A DNA stretch of 64,000 bases from Ferrimonas balearica DSM 9799. Lineage in GTDB: Bacteria; Pseudomonadota; Gammaproteobacteria; Enterobacterales; Shewanellaceae. A model generated the notes under the pieces. That model saw only the letters and a list, made by a program, of their open reading frames with translations, was not told the DNA's origin and searched no databases. Shown here one piece after another: positions 51,430-60,540 of the stretch (within the stretch, counting starts at the first letter, position 1; the number at the start of each line of letters is the position of its first letter). A program made the translations under genes and the position numbers. The DNA lies in assembly GCF_000148645.1 (NCBI RefSeq), contig NC_014541.1:1240001-1304000 (forward strand), given 5' to 3'.

Positions 51430-54237
51430 ATGAAGAACAATAGTGCCATTACCAAGGCCATAAGACTGGCGCTGCTGGCCGGTGCAACCGGTACCGCAAT
51501 GACGGCACCCATCGCGATGGCTGCTGAAGGGGATGAGGTAGAGCGGATTGTCGTTACTGGTTCGGCGATTAAGCGAACTGATCTTGAGGGGGCCCTACCT
51601 GTTCAGGTTATTGACTCGGAGGCTATTGCGAAGAGTGGTGTCACGAATGTCCCGGACTTGATTCAGCAGTTACCCGCGATGCAGGGATTTACGACTTCTT
51701 CTGACTCTGTGGGAGGGGGAGGTGGGGGAATGCAGACTGCGTCGATACATGACTTAGGGTCATCCTATACGCTCGTTCTTTTAAATGGTCGTAGACTTGC
51801 CCCTGCCGGTTCTGGTAGCACAATCAACCTAAACTCAATTCCCTTTGCCGCTATCGATCGAGTAGAGCTACTCACAGATGGTGCATCGGCACTCTATGGC
51901 TCGGACGCTATTGCAGGTGTTGTTAACTTTATCCTAAAGAAAGATTTTCAGGGATTTGATGTAAGTGCTCGTTATGACATGCCGGAGAAGTCGGGAGGAA
52001 AGAGCTGGAATGGCAGTATTACCGCTGGTCTTGGGGAACTCAGCGTTGATGGCTATAACCTTATGGTTTCCTATACGCATGAAAGTCAGGAGCAGTTGGC
52101 CTCTAACCAGAGAGACTTTGCAAAAACAGGTATCATTCCCTTCATGAATGAAGGGCGTGAGCTGTACTTCTTTAATGGATCTGGAAACGGCATTCCCGGC
52201 AATGCCAGAGTCACCATTCTGGATAGTGAGGGTAATATTGTTAAGGACGAGGATGACAACTTGTTGCGCCGCGCCTTTAATCCGTACTTTGCGCAGACTG
52301 GAGCTTGCGCCCCTGCGACATCAGCCATTGAGGAAGAATGCTGGTTTGACTACACCTCAACGATAGAAATTATTCCTGAGCAGCAGCGAGACAGCGTTTT
52401 CACTAACGCTCATTTTGAGATCAATGAAGAGTTGAGTCTGTTTATAGAAGCAAACTGGGCGTCCACCTCAATGACCAGTCGAATTGCCCCTTACCCGACG
52501 GGGTGGTTTAAGTTACCTAGTGACTCACAATTGGTTACTGACTACATTGTTCCTTATCTGACGGACGATGAATTGGCCGCTTTCCAAGAAGGAAACTTAA
52601 GCACTCAAGCTCGTTGGCGAGCTCTGCCAGCAGGTAACCGAACCACCGAGTGGGACAGTCAGACTCTGCACTTCGTTACCGGCCTGGAAGGGGTAATTGG
52701 TAACATCGATTACTCTGCTGCCGCTTTTTACTCATCTAACGATTCCGATCAGAATTACCCGACAGGTTGGTTGCTTGAAGAAGAATTTGTCGATGCGGTG
52801 AGCTCCGGGAACATTAACGTATTCGTACCCGCTGATGAGTTTGATGCATCCAGCCAGGAAGCGCTAGATAAAACTATATACAGTGGTAACTGGGACACCA
52901 CTAAAGTTGCCGTAGCCGGTTTCGATTTCAAAGCTTCTATGCCCGTTTTCGAATTGCCAGCAGGTGAAGTCTATATGGCGACAGGGTTTGATTGGCGGAC
53001 TACTTCCTTTGACTACAGTATTTCCGATGCAAATAGAGATGAGCTTATTCTGTTTAAGAGTACTAGTGAGGAATATGACCTTGAGCGAATAAATTGGGGG
53101 ATTTTTGCCGAGTTTGCCATTCCAGTTTTTGATAATTTCGATGTTTCGGCCTCTGTGCGCTATGACAATATTGGTGAAATTGATGACAACCTGAATGATG
53201 GAGTTAAGGGAGTCGACCAAAGCGATATCACCTATAAGATTAGTGGCCGATACCAAGCCACCGAAGACCTTTTAGTTCGTGCCTCCTACGGTACTGGCTT
53301 CAAAGCCCCTTCGATGTTGGAAATTGCCCGTCCCCGAGATGAGTATGGTGTGACAGGCGGAAATTATGAATGCCCTTTCCCGAGTGCTGACGCATTGGCC
53401 CAGTATTGCTTGAGCGGGAAATCTCAGTATCCCGTTTACCTTCAGGGTAACGAGCAACTCAAACCTGAGACTTCGGCGCAGGCGACTGTAGGCTTTGTGT
53501 ACGCACCGAGCCAAGAGTTCAGCGTGACAGTCGACTATTGGAAAGTACAAATGGAAGATCAGGTTGCGTCCCTCACCGAGGCTCAGATTTTTGCCGACGC
53601 AGAGTTGTATCGAGAGCTCTTCACGACCAAAACCAATTCCGGGACGGGTGAAGAAGAGCTGGCAATATTGATGTCTCAAGTTAATGTCGGTGAATCCAAT
53701 TATAGTGGTATTGATTGGAGCACATCACTCACTAATGAACTGTCTTTTGGTACCTTGGTTACAGCCTTCTCTGGAACATATATGATCGAGAGTGAGTACA
53801 CTAAACCGGGTACCGATGAGTGGGTAAGCAGTATGGGCCGGTTTGGTGACAATAACTCAGTCACATTTAGAGTGATCTCTCAGCTTAGCTCGACACTGGT
53901 CATGGATGCGTTTTCGCATACTCTGAGGGCAAGTTATAGGTCGGGCTATCGGGATCAATTCCAATCTAAAGACGGATGCGCGGTAACCGAAGTGGATGCA
54001 TTTGGTGATTGTGTCAATGTCCAATTATCAATTCCTTCCTATACGACGTGGGATTATCAAACTAAGTACTTCATCACTGACGACTTGGCTATGACCTTCG
54101 GGGTGAATAACCTTTTTGACGCGACCCCGAGTTTGTCCTTACGCAGTGGTGGCGCCGGACACCAAGTGGGTTACGATCCTCGGTATACCGACTCATTCGG
54201 CCGTACCTACTATCTGCAGGCGGATTATAGCTTCTAG
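51430..54237 (+). CDS. TonB-dependent receptor with atypical codon use
   Basis: This 935-residue receptor has a signal peptide (about 1-31), then VERIVVTGSAIKRTD and a plug with SYTLVLLNGRRLAP, NSIPFAAIDR and DGASALYGSDAIAGVVNF, and a barrel ending TYYLQADYSF. Unlike its paralogues it uses many rare or AT-ending codons (ATA, AGA, TTA, CTA) and is visibly lower in GC, which fits recent acquisition or low expression. A run of six glycines lies near residues 95-101. CAGGGAGAA precedes ATG 51430. It is closed by a long perfect hairpin at 54253. Confidence 0.93.
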   Translation: MKNNSAITKAIRLALLAGATGTAMTAPIAMAAEGDEVERIVVTGSAIKRTDLEGALPVQVIDSEAIAKSGVTNVPDLIQQLPAMQGFTTSSDSVGGGGGGMQTASIHDLGSSYTLVLLNGRRLAPAGSGSTINLNSIPFAAIDRVELLTDGASALYGSDAIAGVVNFILKKDFQGFDVSARYDMPEKSGGKSWNGSITAGLGELSVDGYNLMVSYTHESQEQLASNQRDFAKTGIIPFMNEGRELYFFNGSGNGIPGNARVTILDSEGNIVKDEDDNLLRRAFNPYFAQTGACAPATSAIEEECWFDYTSTIEIIPEQQRDSVFTNAHFEINEELSLFIEANWASTSMTSRIAPYPTGWFKLPSDSQLVTDYIVPYLTDDELAAFQEGNLSTQARWRALPAGNRTTEWDSQTLHFVTGLEGVIGNIDYSAAAFYSSNDSDQNYPTGWLLEEEFVDAVSSGNINVFVPADEFDASSQEALDKTIYSGNWDTTKVAVAGFDFKASMPVFELPAGEVYMATGFDWRTTSFDYSISDANRDELILFKSTSEEYDLERINWGIFAEFAIPVFDNFDVSASVRYDNIGEIDDNLNDGVKGVDQSDITYKISGRYQATEDLLVRASYGTGFKAPSMLEIARPRDEYGVTGGNYECPFPSADALAQYCLSGKSQYPVYLQGNEQLKPETSAQATVGFVYAPSQEFSVTVDYWKVQMEDQVASLTEAQIFADAELYRELFTTKTNSGTGEEELAILMSQVNVGESNYSGIDWSTSLTNELSFGTLVTAFSGTYMIESEYTKPGTDEWVSSMGRFGDNNSVTFRVISQLSSTLVMDAFSHTLRASYRSGYRDQFQSKDGCAVTEVDAFGDCVNVQLSIPSYTTWDYQTKYFITDDLAMTFGVNNLFDATPSLSLRSGGAGHQVGYDPRYTDSFGRTYYLQADYSF

Positions 54238-54252
54238 CATTAGGTGGAGATC

Positions 54253-54290
54253 GTAACAAGCGGCCGTTAAGGCCGCTTGTTACTTTAAGT
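54253..54290 (+). terminator. Long hairpin terminator after the receptor gene
   Basis: GTAACAAGCGGCC (54253-54265) pairs perfectly over 13 bp with GGCCGCTTGTTAC (54271-54283), followed by TTTAAG. The T run is short but the stem is strong. Confidence 0.7.
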
Positions 54291-54400
54291 CATAAACCAG
54301 CTCCTTAGCAGCTGGCGCCCGTTCCCTCACAGTTTTGTCCTGTGGCTCAGACCTCTTCGGTGCCAAACGCGCACCCTAACGGCTCTTTGGGGCAATAAAG

Positions 54401-54424
54401 AAGGCGCCATAGAGGCGCCTTTAC
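54401..54424. terminator. Second hairpin, terminator-like
   Basis: AAGGCGCC (54401-54408) and GGCGCCTT (54414-54421) with a five-base loop and TT following. No gene ends here; it may mark the edge of the structured segment that follows. Confidence 0.45.
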
Positions 54425-54429
54425 AACAA

Positions 54430-54960
54430 GCGTTAACCGCTTAAAACGTCTGCGGTCTGACGTGACTGAGACGACTCGTGGTGCAAGTACCCCCTAACCA
54501 GGGTGATAGTGACTATGGACCTGAATGCAGAGTCATCGAAGACGGAGCCGGTCGTTTTGAAAGGCCTTTCCGTAATGATAAGTGGGGCGGAGTAGCCCCG
54601 CTTTTGTTTCGACCGAGACGCGGGAGCTATAACGTAGAGCGCAGCCGGTGATACCTTTCTCGGCTTGCGTAGGACTATTTTGGCGAAGTGGTTCGATGAA
54701 ACAGAGAGAGTCACATGCCTGTGGTATCTCGTAAAGGCACAAGCTCACTCGGGGCGGGCTATGTCGAAGCTCGCTTTTAGAAAGTTGGTTTTTCCTAAAG
54801 AAGCAGTTCAACCCAAGTTTCGCGTTCTGTGAGAAGCTTCAGCTCTGAAGACTTGGAAGTTCGTTCGCTACTGCTTGGCAAGCTGGCGGTGAACGCTCAT
54901 ATCGATACAGGTCCTTCTCTCTTAAGTGGTTTCATAGGCTAGGGCATGTTATCCCTATTT
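54430..54960. ncRNA. Candidate structured non-coding RNA or mobile-element remnant
   Basis: About 530 bp without a supported reading frame but dense in potential stems: ACGTC/GACGT (54446/54459), CCCT/AGGG around 54492-54502, GTGGGGC/GCCCCGC (54582/54595) followed by TTTT, GCGCAGCCG/CGGCTTGCG (54639/54661), TGCCT/AGGCA (54716/54735), GCTT/AAGC (54873/54880) inside GTTC/GAAC (54859/54891), and TAGGG/CCCTA near 54940-54955. Plus-strand frames are full of stops and the minus-strand frames lack protein-like composition. The strand is undetermined. I considered an IscB-type omega RNA (HEARO) or another mobile-element RNA, but could not confirm any family by eye. Confidence 0.3.
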
Positions 54961-55386
54961 TAGACGTGTATTAGTTGATGGCTGAGGAGCTTGGATTGCC
55001 ATTTCTGACCATAATCTGTCCAAAAGTGAAATTTAGGAAACTACCCACCAACTGTTTCTGAGCCCAATGCTGCCTTTCCCAAACATCCGTCCTGCGTAAT
55101 CGCGAATAGCTTGATAAGAATTCCTTCACAAGCAACAACTTGCATACGATTAATGCTCAAAAACGCAAACCATTGACTAATCTGTGTTCACTAGCACTTC
55201 CGTCGGCATTGGCGGGGTATTGCAGAGTGATCGTTTGTTTGTGGTGTTAGCATTGCCTGATGTTGGGTATATCCCGGAAAAACAGGGTGAATTGTGTGGA
55301 TCATCACGCTCTCGCTAGTGAATGTTCTTCGAACGTGGTACCGCTGTAATGCGTTGTGTAGCGCTGAAACCGTTGCGGTAACAAGG

Positions 55387-55416
55387 TTGACACAACTCTG
55401 GGCGCTGTGGAAAGAT
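55387..55416 (+). promoter_or_regulatory. Putative promoter of the TonB2 operon
   Basis: TTGACA (55387-55392) is followed after 18 bp by AAAGAT (55411-55416), giving a start near 55423 and a 5' leader of about 140 nt. The -35 is perfect and the -10 is moderate. Confidence 0.35.
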
Positions 55417-55427
55417 GCGGATGCACC

Positions 55428-55449
55428 CGCCTATCGTGGGGATAGGTGG
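55428..55449 (+). promoter_or_regulatory. Leader hairpin ahead of the TonB2 operon
   Basis: CCCGCCTATC and GATAGGTGGG pair over about 10 bp (one G-T) around a five-base loop, just downstream of the proposed transcription start. No T run follows, so it is not a terminator. It could stabilise the mRNA or bind a regulator. Confidence 0.4.
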
Positions 55450-55561
55450 GGTCTATGGATAACAACTACTAATTAGACGGAACTGGCTTCAGCGCAACGC
55501 TGGGTGAACACAGTGGAAAGTGTTTGAAGCCGTAAACTCACAACAAGACTGGTTGGGAACT

Positions 55562-56344
55562 ATGTCCGTGATGAAAAGAACCAAACTCGCCTCTGCGTTG
55601 GTCGGTGCTATGACACTGGCTGTTAGCGGTATGGCTGTGGCGGCGGATCCGCTGGCAGCGATCCAAGGTGCTGACAAGCAAATTCAAGATGATGCTGTAA
55701 AGTCTCAGCAGAAGATCAACAAACTCTATGACCAAACCCAGGACATGCTCTACGAGTACCGCCTGGTGGTTGACGAAACCGACACTCTCAAGTCTTACAA
55801 CGATTACGTTGCGACGCTGGTTGCTGACCAGGAAGCGCGTATGGCCTCTCTGCAAGAGCAGATCAACGGCATTGAGCGCACCAAGCAGGGTGTTGTGCCG
55901 CTGATGAGCCGCATGATCGAAACCCTTGACCAGTTCGTGTCCCTTGACGTGCCTTTCCAGCTGGAAGAGCGTCAGGCCCGTGTGGCCCGTCTGAAAGAGG
56001 TAATGGGTGATTCCAACGTATCCACCGCGGAGAAATACCGTCTGGTGCTGGACGCTTACCTGATCGAAAACGAATACGGCAATAAGATGAACGCTTACGA
56101 AGGTAAGCTGGATATCGATGGCAAAGAGCTGACCGTGGACTTCTTCCACCTGGGTCGCGTGGTGTTTGTCGCCCAGTCCCTGGATCAGAAGAACGCCTGG
56201 GTTTGGGACAACGAAGCCCGCCAGTGGACTGCCCTGAGCGACGACATGCTGCGTCCGGTGTCCAACGCCATCAAGATGGCCCGCCGCCAGGCTGCGCCTG
56301 ATCTGCTGAAACTGCCTGTTCAAGCTGCGGAGGGTGCAGAATAA
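55562..56344 (+). CDS. DUF3450 periplasmic protein of the TonB2 system
   Basis: This 260-residue protein has a signal peptide (1-27). A long coiled coil at about residues 30-115 (QKINKLYDQTQDMLYEYR, then QEARMASLQEQING) leads to the DUF3450 C-terminal domain with FFHLGRVVFVAQSLD. DUF3450 genes are regularly found first in TonB2 operons of Vibrio and Shewanella relatives; their role is unknown, perhaps bridging periplasm and cell wall. MSVMKRTK starts at ATG 55562; ATG 55571 is an alternative. Its stop overlaps the ttpC start by one base. Confidence 0.85.
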   Translation: MSVMKRTKLASALVGAMTLAVSGMAVAADPLAAIQGADKQIQDDAVKSQQKINKLYDQTQDMLYEYRLVVDETDTLKSYNDYVATLVADQEARMASLQEQINGIERTKQGVVPLMSRMIETLDQFVSLDVPFQLEERQARVARLKEVMGDSNVSTAEKYRLVLDAYLIENEYGNKMNAYEGKLDIDGKELTVDFFHLGRVVFVAQSLDQKNAWVWDNEARQWTALSDDMLRPVSNAIKMARRQAAPDLLKLPVQAAEGAE

Positions 56345-57702
56345 TGAAAAAGATCCTCTCTACTGCCTTTGTGGCAGCCGCACTGTCTTTCTCAGCCGCG
56401 CCGATGGCCGCTGAGCAAACTCCGGCTCAGACTCTGGACCAGCTGCTGAACCAGATCCAGCAGTCCCGTCAGTCTGAAGGTCGCATCAACAAACAGCGTG
56501 AAGCTGCTTTTGTTTCCGAGCGTGCCGACAAGCAACAACTGCTGCGTGATGCCAAGGCCGCCCTGGCTGCTGAAAAGCAGCGTGGCGAAGACTTGGCTAA
56601 CCGCTTTACCAATAACGACCAGGAGATCGACCGTCTGAGCCGTGACCTGGCCACCGCCACCGGTGACCTCGGCGAGATGTTCGGTGTGGTACGTCAGGTG
56701 TCCGGCGACATGTCCGGTCAGCTGAATGCCTCTCTGATCAGCGCCCAGTACCCGGGCCGCGATGACTTCATGGCTGAACTGGCTGCCGCTAAAGAGCTGC
56801 CGACCATCAAGGAACTGGAAGAGCTGTGGATTGCTCTGCAGACCGAGATGACCCAGTCCGGCAAGGTAGTTAAGTTCAACGCTGAAGTTATCGATCCGAA
56901 CGGCAATGTCTCCGAGCAGCCGGTTACCCGTGTGGGTAACTTCACCCTGCTGGCCGACAAAGAGTACCTGACCTACAACTCTGAAACCGGCACCATCCAG
57001 CGTCTGGCTAAACAGCCGGAAGGCTTCAAGGTTCGCACTGTAGGCCAATACGCTGCCGCTTCTGCCGGTCAGACCCCGCTGTTTGTTGACCCGTCCCGTG
57101 GCGCGCTGCTGGCGGTTTACACTCAGAAAGCCACTCTGGAAGAGCAGTTCCACCAGGGCGGTACCGTGGGTTACATCATCGCCGCTCTGCTGGGTGTGGG
57201 TGTCCTGATCTCCCTGTGGAAGATCCTGACCCTGACCATGGAGTCTGCGAAGATCCGCGCTCAGGTTAAGAACGTCGACAAGCCGGGCAACAACGCTCTG
57301 GGCCGCATCCTGAAGACCTACCAGGCCAACAAGGACGTGGACGTTGAAACCCTCGAACTGAAGATCGACGAAGCCATCCTTAAGGAAACTCCGCGCATCG
57401 AAAGCGGCGTTAACATGATTAAGGTGATGGCCGCCATCTCTCCGATGCTGGGTCTGCTCGGTACCGTAACCGGTATGATCGAGACCTTCCAGAACATCAC
57501 CCTGTTTGGTACTGGTGACCCGAAGATCATGGCCGGTGGTATCTCCATGGCTCTGGTAACGACCGTACTGGGTCTGGTTGCTGCCCTGCCGCTGCTGCTG
57601 ATGCACGCTTTGGTAGCTGGCCGTGCCAAGTCCGTGGTTGAAGTTATCGAAGAACAAAGTGCGGGCATCATTGCGACTCACGCTGAACAGCGAGGCAAGT
57701 AA
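56344..57702 (+). CDS. ttpC: TtpC-type long ExbB-like protein of the TonB2 system
   Basis: In this 452-residue protein a signal peptide (1-22) and a coiled-coil periplasmic domain (about 30-260) precede three transmembrane segments of the MotA/TolQ/ExbB type. The family core is MLGLLGTVTGMIETF and GGISMALVTTVLGLVAALP. In Vibrio, TtpC is an essential fourth component of TonB2 that transmits proton-motive energy to TonB2 for chosen receptors. It overlaps the DUF3450 stop and precedes the ordinary exbB2 by 2 bp. Confidence 0.9.
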   Translation: MKKILSTAFVAAALSFSAAPMAAEQTPAQTLDQLLNQIQQSRQSEGRINKQREAAFVSERADKQQLLRDAKAALAAEKQRGEDLANRFTNNDQEIDRLSRDLATATGDLGEMFGVVRQVSGDMSGQLNASLISAQYPGRDDFMAELAAAKELPTIKELEELWIALQTEMTQSGKVVKFNAEVIDPNGNVSEQPVTRVGNFTLLADKEYLTYNSETGTIQRLAKQPEGFKVRTVGQYAAASAGQTPLFVDPSRGALLAVYTQKATLEEQFHQGGTVGYIIAALLGVGVLISLWKILTLTMESAKIRAQVKNVDKPGNNALGRILKTYQANKDVDVETLELKIDEAILKETPRIESGVNMIKVMAAISPMLGLLGTVTGMIETFQNITLFGTGDPKIMAGGISMALVTTVLGLVAALPLLLMHALVAGRAKSVVEVIEEQSAGIIATHAEQRGK

Positions 57703-57704
57703 TT

Positions 57705-58229
57705 ATGCTTTACCTGGTAGAACTCTGGGAATCTGTCAGGGACTTCATGGCCACCGGGGGCGACGTCCTCTGGTTGGTGGCAGGAGCATTGTTCCTGATG
57801 TGGGCTCTTATGCTTGAGCGTTACTTCTTTGTCAGCTTCGTTTTCCCGAAGATGCGCAAAGAGATTATCACTCGCTGGGAAGCTCGTGAGGACACAACCT
57901 CCTGGTATGCCCACCGCATTCGTGAAGCGTGGATCTCCCAGGCCAAAGAACAATTAAATGCGCGTATGGGGTTGATCAACACCCTGGTCGCCATCTGCCC
58001 GATGTTGGGTCTGCTCGGTACCGTAACCGGCATGATCGCAGTATTTGAGGTAATGGCAGTACAGGGTACCGGTAACCCCCGCTTGATGGCTGGTGGTATC
58101 TCCATGGCCACCATCCCGACCATGTCGGGCATGGTAGCGGCCCTCTCTGGGGTGTTCTTCAGTACTCGCCTGAACGCGAAACTGAAACTGTCCCAAGAGC
58201 AACTGGTAGATAGTCTGCCTCATCACTAA
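57705..58229 (+). CDS. exbB2: ExbB2 energy-transducing proton channel subunit
   Basis: This 174-residue inner-membrane protein has three transmembrane segments (about 19-35, 95-117 and 135-155) and the core MLGLLGTVTGMIAVFEVMA plus GGISMATIPTMSGMVAA. With ExbD it forms the proton channel that energises TonB. It is shorter than ExbB1 types, as usual for TonB2 systems. Confidence 0.93.
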   Translation: MLYLVELWESVRDFMATGGDVLWLVAGALFLMWALMLERYFFVSFVFPKMRKEIITRWEAREDTTSWYAHRIREAWISQAKEQLNARMGLINTLVAICPMLGLLGTVTGMIAVFEVMAVQGTGNPRLMAGGISMATIPTMSGMVAALSGVFFSTRLNAKLKLSQEQLVDSLPHH

Positions 58230-58241
58230 AGAGAGTTTTCT

Positions 58242-58646
58242 ATGGCACGTAAGAAGCATTACAGCGCCGCTGAAGAAGCCCAGGTCGACATGACCCCGAT
58301 GCTGGACATCGTGTTCATCATGCTGATTTTCTTCATCGTAACGACCTCGTTCGTGAAGGAATCCGGCATTGAGGTGAACCGTCCTAAGGCACAGCAGGCG
58401 AGCAAAAAACCCTCGGCGAACATCTTTATCGCCATTAACGAGGCCGGCATTGTCTACATGGAGAAGCGTGAAGTTGATATTCAACGTGTACGCGCCAACG
58501 TAGAGCGTATGCTGGCGGAGGCCCCGGAAGCCCAGGTTATGATCCAGGCTGACCAGCAGGCCAAACACGGCATTGTTGTGAAGGTTATGGATCAGGTTAA
58601 GGCGGCCGGTATCGATAAGATCTCGGTGTCTGCGGAGAACGATTGA
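58242..58646 (+). CDS. exbD2: ExbD2 energy-transducing subunit
   Basis: This 134-residue protein has one N-terminal transmembrane helix (about 21-41) preceded by VDMTPMLDIVFIMLIFFIV, whose aspartates include the essential proton-carrying residue. A periplasmic domain ends in a KVMDQVKAAGIDKISVSA-like strand. It begins 12 bp after exbB2 and ends 1 bp before tonB2. Confidence 0.95.
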   Translation: MARKKHYSAAEEAQVDMTPMLDIVFIMLIFFIVTTSFVKESGIEVNRPKAQQASKKPSANIFIAINEAGIVYMEKREVDIQRVRANVERMLAEAPEAQVMIQADQQAKHGIVVKVMDQVKAAGIDKISVSAEND

Positions 58647-58647
58647 T

Positions 58648-59262
58648 ATGTTGAGAGCACTGTTAGCCCTGATTGTCGGTGCTGCGGTGACCTTCGCCTT
58701 GTTCTCTTTCATGGCATTTCTGGTTGGCGGCGGTGCTAAGCGCGCCGACAACCAGTTCAAAACGCCGCCGATTGAGATCGTGATGGAACGTCAGGATGCC
58801 AAAGCGCAGAACCGTGACCGACCTAAGCCGAAGCCGCCGAAGCCGCCTCAGCAGCCGCCGAAGCCGGTGGAGATGCAACCGGACACCAACGATGTCTCTG
58901 ACAGCGTGTCCATCAACGTTCCGAGTGTAGACTTGGGTGACATGAGCGCAGGACTGGGTGACCCCAGTGCAGCCATGGCCCGTGACGGTGACGCAACCCC
59001 GATCGTACGTATCGAGCCGCGTTACCCGATTAAGGCCGCTCGTGATGGTAAAGAGGGTTATGTAATCCTCAGCTTCACCATCAACGAGATGGGTGGCGTG
59101 GACGATGTGCAGGTGATTGAGGCTGAGCCTCGCCGCCTGTTCGACCAGGAAGCCCGTCGCGCACTGCGTAAGTGGAAGTACAAGCCGAAGATCGTTGACG
59201 GCAAGCCGGTGAAACAGCCGGGCCAGACCGTTCGACTGGACTTCACTCTGGATAAAGCCTAA
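58648..59262 (+). CDS. tonB2: TonB2 energy transducer
   Basis: This 204-residue protein has an N-terminal membrane anchor (about 6-28), a short Pro/Lys-rich spacer (KPKPPKPPQQPPKP near 52-65) and the C-terminal TonB domain with IEPRYPIKAARDGKEGYV and ALRKWKYKPKIVDGKPV. It carries energy to outer-membrane receptors. The spacer is short, as in other TonB2 proteins, which may restrict which receptors it serves. TonB begins one base after the exbD2 stop. Confidence 0.95.
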   Translation: MLRALLALIVGAAVTFALFSFMAFLVGGGAKRADNQFKTPPIEIVMERQDAKAQNRDRPKPKPPKPPQQPPKPVEMQPDTNDVSDSVSINVPSVDLGDMSAGLGDPSAAMARDGDATPIVRIEPRYPIKAARDGKEGYVILSFTINEMGGVDDVQVIEAEPRRLFDQEARRALRKWKYKPKIVDGKPVKQPGQTVRLDFTLDKA

Positions 59263-59276
59263 GGCAGGAGGACAAA

Positions 59277-60533
59277 ATGCAAAGAAATAGCAAATTGCTG
59301 CCTGCTTTACTGCTGAGCATTGCCGCCGGTGTGATCACCACACCGGCCCCCGCTCTGGCCGCTGAGAAGTGTGCCGTTGATACTCGCAAGACCCGCGTAG
59401 TATCAGAGCGAGTGGGTAAGCGCATCCAGAAGGCGTATGAGCTGTACAGCGCCGACCAAGTAGACCAGGCCCTCGAACTGCTGCTGGAGATCAGTACCAG
59501 CAACGAGTTTGATAAGGCCTACGTGTCCCGCTTTATCGGTAACCTGTACGCCGGTAAGGACGGTCAAGCCCAGACCGCGATGAAGCACCTCAAGGTGGCC
59601 ATCGATATCGATCAACTGGGCGGGACTGACCATGCCGCGGCACTTCGCCTGATGGCTGACCTCAGCATCCAAGAGCGTAAGTTCGAACAGTCACTGAAGT
59701 ACTACGAGCAGTGGATGGCGTTCACCTGTAAGGAAGACACCAATGTCTACCTGCGTATGGCGACCGCCAACTTCGAACTGAAGCGTCACGACAAGGTGTT
59801 GCCGTTGGCTGATAAGGCCATTGCCACTCAAACCAGCCCCAACAAAGGGCCCTACACCCTGAAGATGGGTTCCTACTACGAAACCAAGCAGTACACCAAG
59901 GCTGCCAAGGTGGTAGAGGATATGGTGCGATTGTTCCCGAGCGATCAGCGCCTGTGGGTTCAGCTGGCCCAGATGTACATGCTGAGCGAAGACTACAAGC
60001 GCTCTCTGTACACCATGGACGTGGCGTACCGTAACGGTTACCTGGAGAAGCCCTCTGAGTACAAGATGCTGGCTCAGCTCTATGCTCAGAACGAGATCCC
60101 GTTCCGCTCCGCCCAGATTCAGGAGGAATACCTGAGCAGTGGTGTGGTGGAGAAGGACGAGGCCTCACTCTCCATGCTGGCCAACACCTATCACCAGGCA
60201 AAAGAGATCGGTAAAGCGATCACTTACTATGGCCAGGTTGCAGAGCTGACTGACAAGTCACGCTACTACATGCGCCAGGCTGGCCTGTTGATGGAAGCGG
60301 AGCGCTTCAAAGAAGCCAAGACCGCCGCTCGTAAAGCGCTGGATGCCCAGGGCCTGAAGAGCGCGGGCGAAGCCCAGATGCTGCTGGCTCAGGCTCACTT
60401 CTATCTGGAAGAGTATGCTCCGGCATACCGCGCCGCTCAGGCCGCCGTTAAGGACAGTAAGACCGCCAAGACCGCGCAAGGTTGGGTGTCTTACATCCAG
60501 GAAACGGCCCAGCGTAAGAAAGTGCAGCTGTAA
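59277..60533 (+). CDS. TPR-repeat periplasmic protein of the TonB2 operon
   Basis: This 418-residue protein has a signal peptide (1-29, ending LAA). About ten tetratricopeptide-like repeats fill residues 50-400, for example QKAYELYSADQVDQALELLLE and AARKALDAQGLKSAGEAQML. Such TPR proteins close TonB2 operons in related bacteria and are thought to organise the complex in the periplasm. A CAGGAGG ribosome site precedes ATG 59277. A terminator at 60541 ends the operon. Confidence 0.85.
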   Translation: MQRNSKLLPALLLSIAAGVITTPAPALAAEKCAVDTRKTRVVSERVGKRIQKAYELYSADQVDQALELLLEISTSNEFDKAYVSRFIGNLYAGKDGQAQTAMKHLKVAIDIDQLGGTDHAAALRLMADLSIQERKFEQSLKYYEQWMAFTCKEDTNVYLRMATANFELKRHDKVLPLADKAIATQTSPNKGPYTLKMGSYYETKQYTKAAKVVEDMVRLFPSDQRLWVQLAQMYMLSEDYKRSLYTMDVAYRNGYLEKPSEYKMLAQLYAQNEIPFRSAQIQEEYLSSGVVEKDEASLSMLANTYHQAKEIGKAITYYGQVAELTDKSRYYMRQAGLLMEAERFKEAKTAARKALDAQGLKSAGEAQMLLAQAHFYLEEYAPAYRAAQAAVKDSKTAKTAQGWVSYIQETAQRKKVQL

Positions 60534-60540
60534 CTCGTTT

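Larger units (their letters stand above)
54961..55561. other. Gene-free region upstream of the TonB2 operon
   Basis: About 600 bp without a convincing gene. It contains a TTGACT at 55174 of unknown meaning, the promoter-like element at 55387 and the leader hairpin at 55428. A short open frame at 55294-55476 has no recognisable features. Confidence 0.4.

Noticed and set aside
51712-51735. G-rich tract in the receptor at 51430 as a phase-variable switch
   Set aside because: The tract is interrupted by A and T and has no homopolymer long enough for frequent slippage.
54430-54900. Group II intron or retron at the structured segment
   Set aside because: No GUGYG-type 5' end, no recognisable domain V and no reverse transcriptase gene could be found.
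54940-54960. A sequence partly like the I-SceI homing endonuclease site
   Set aside because: Only about eleven bases agree and no homing endonuclease or intron is present.
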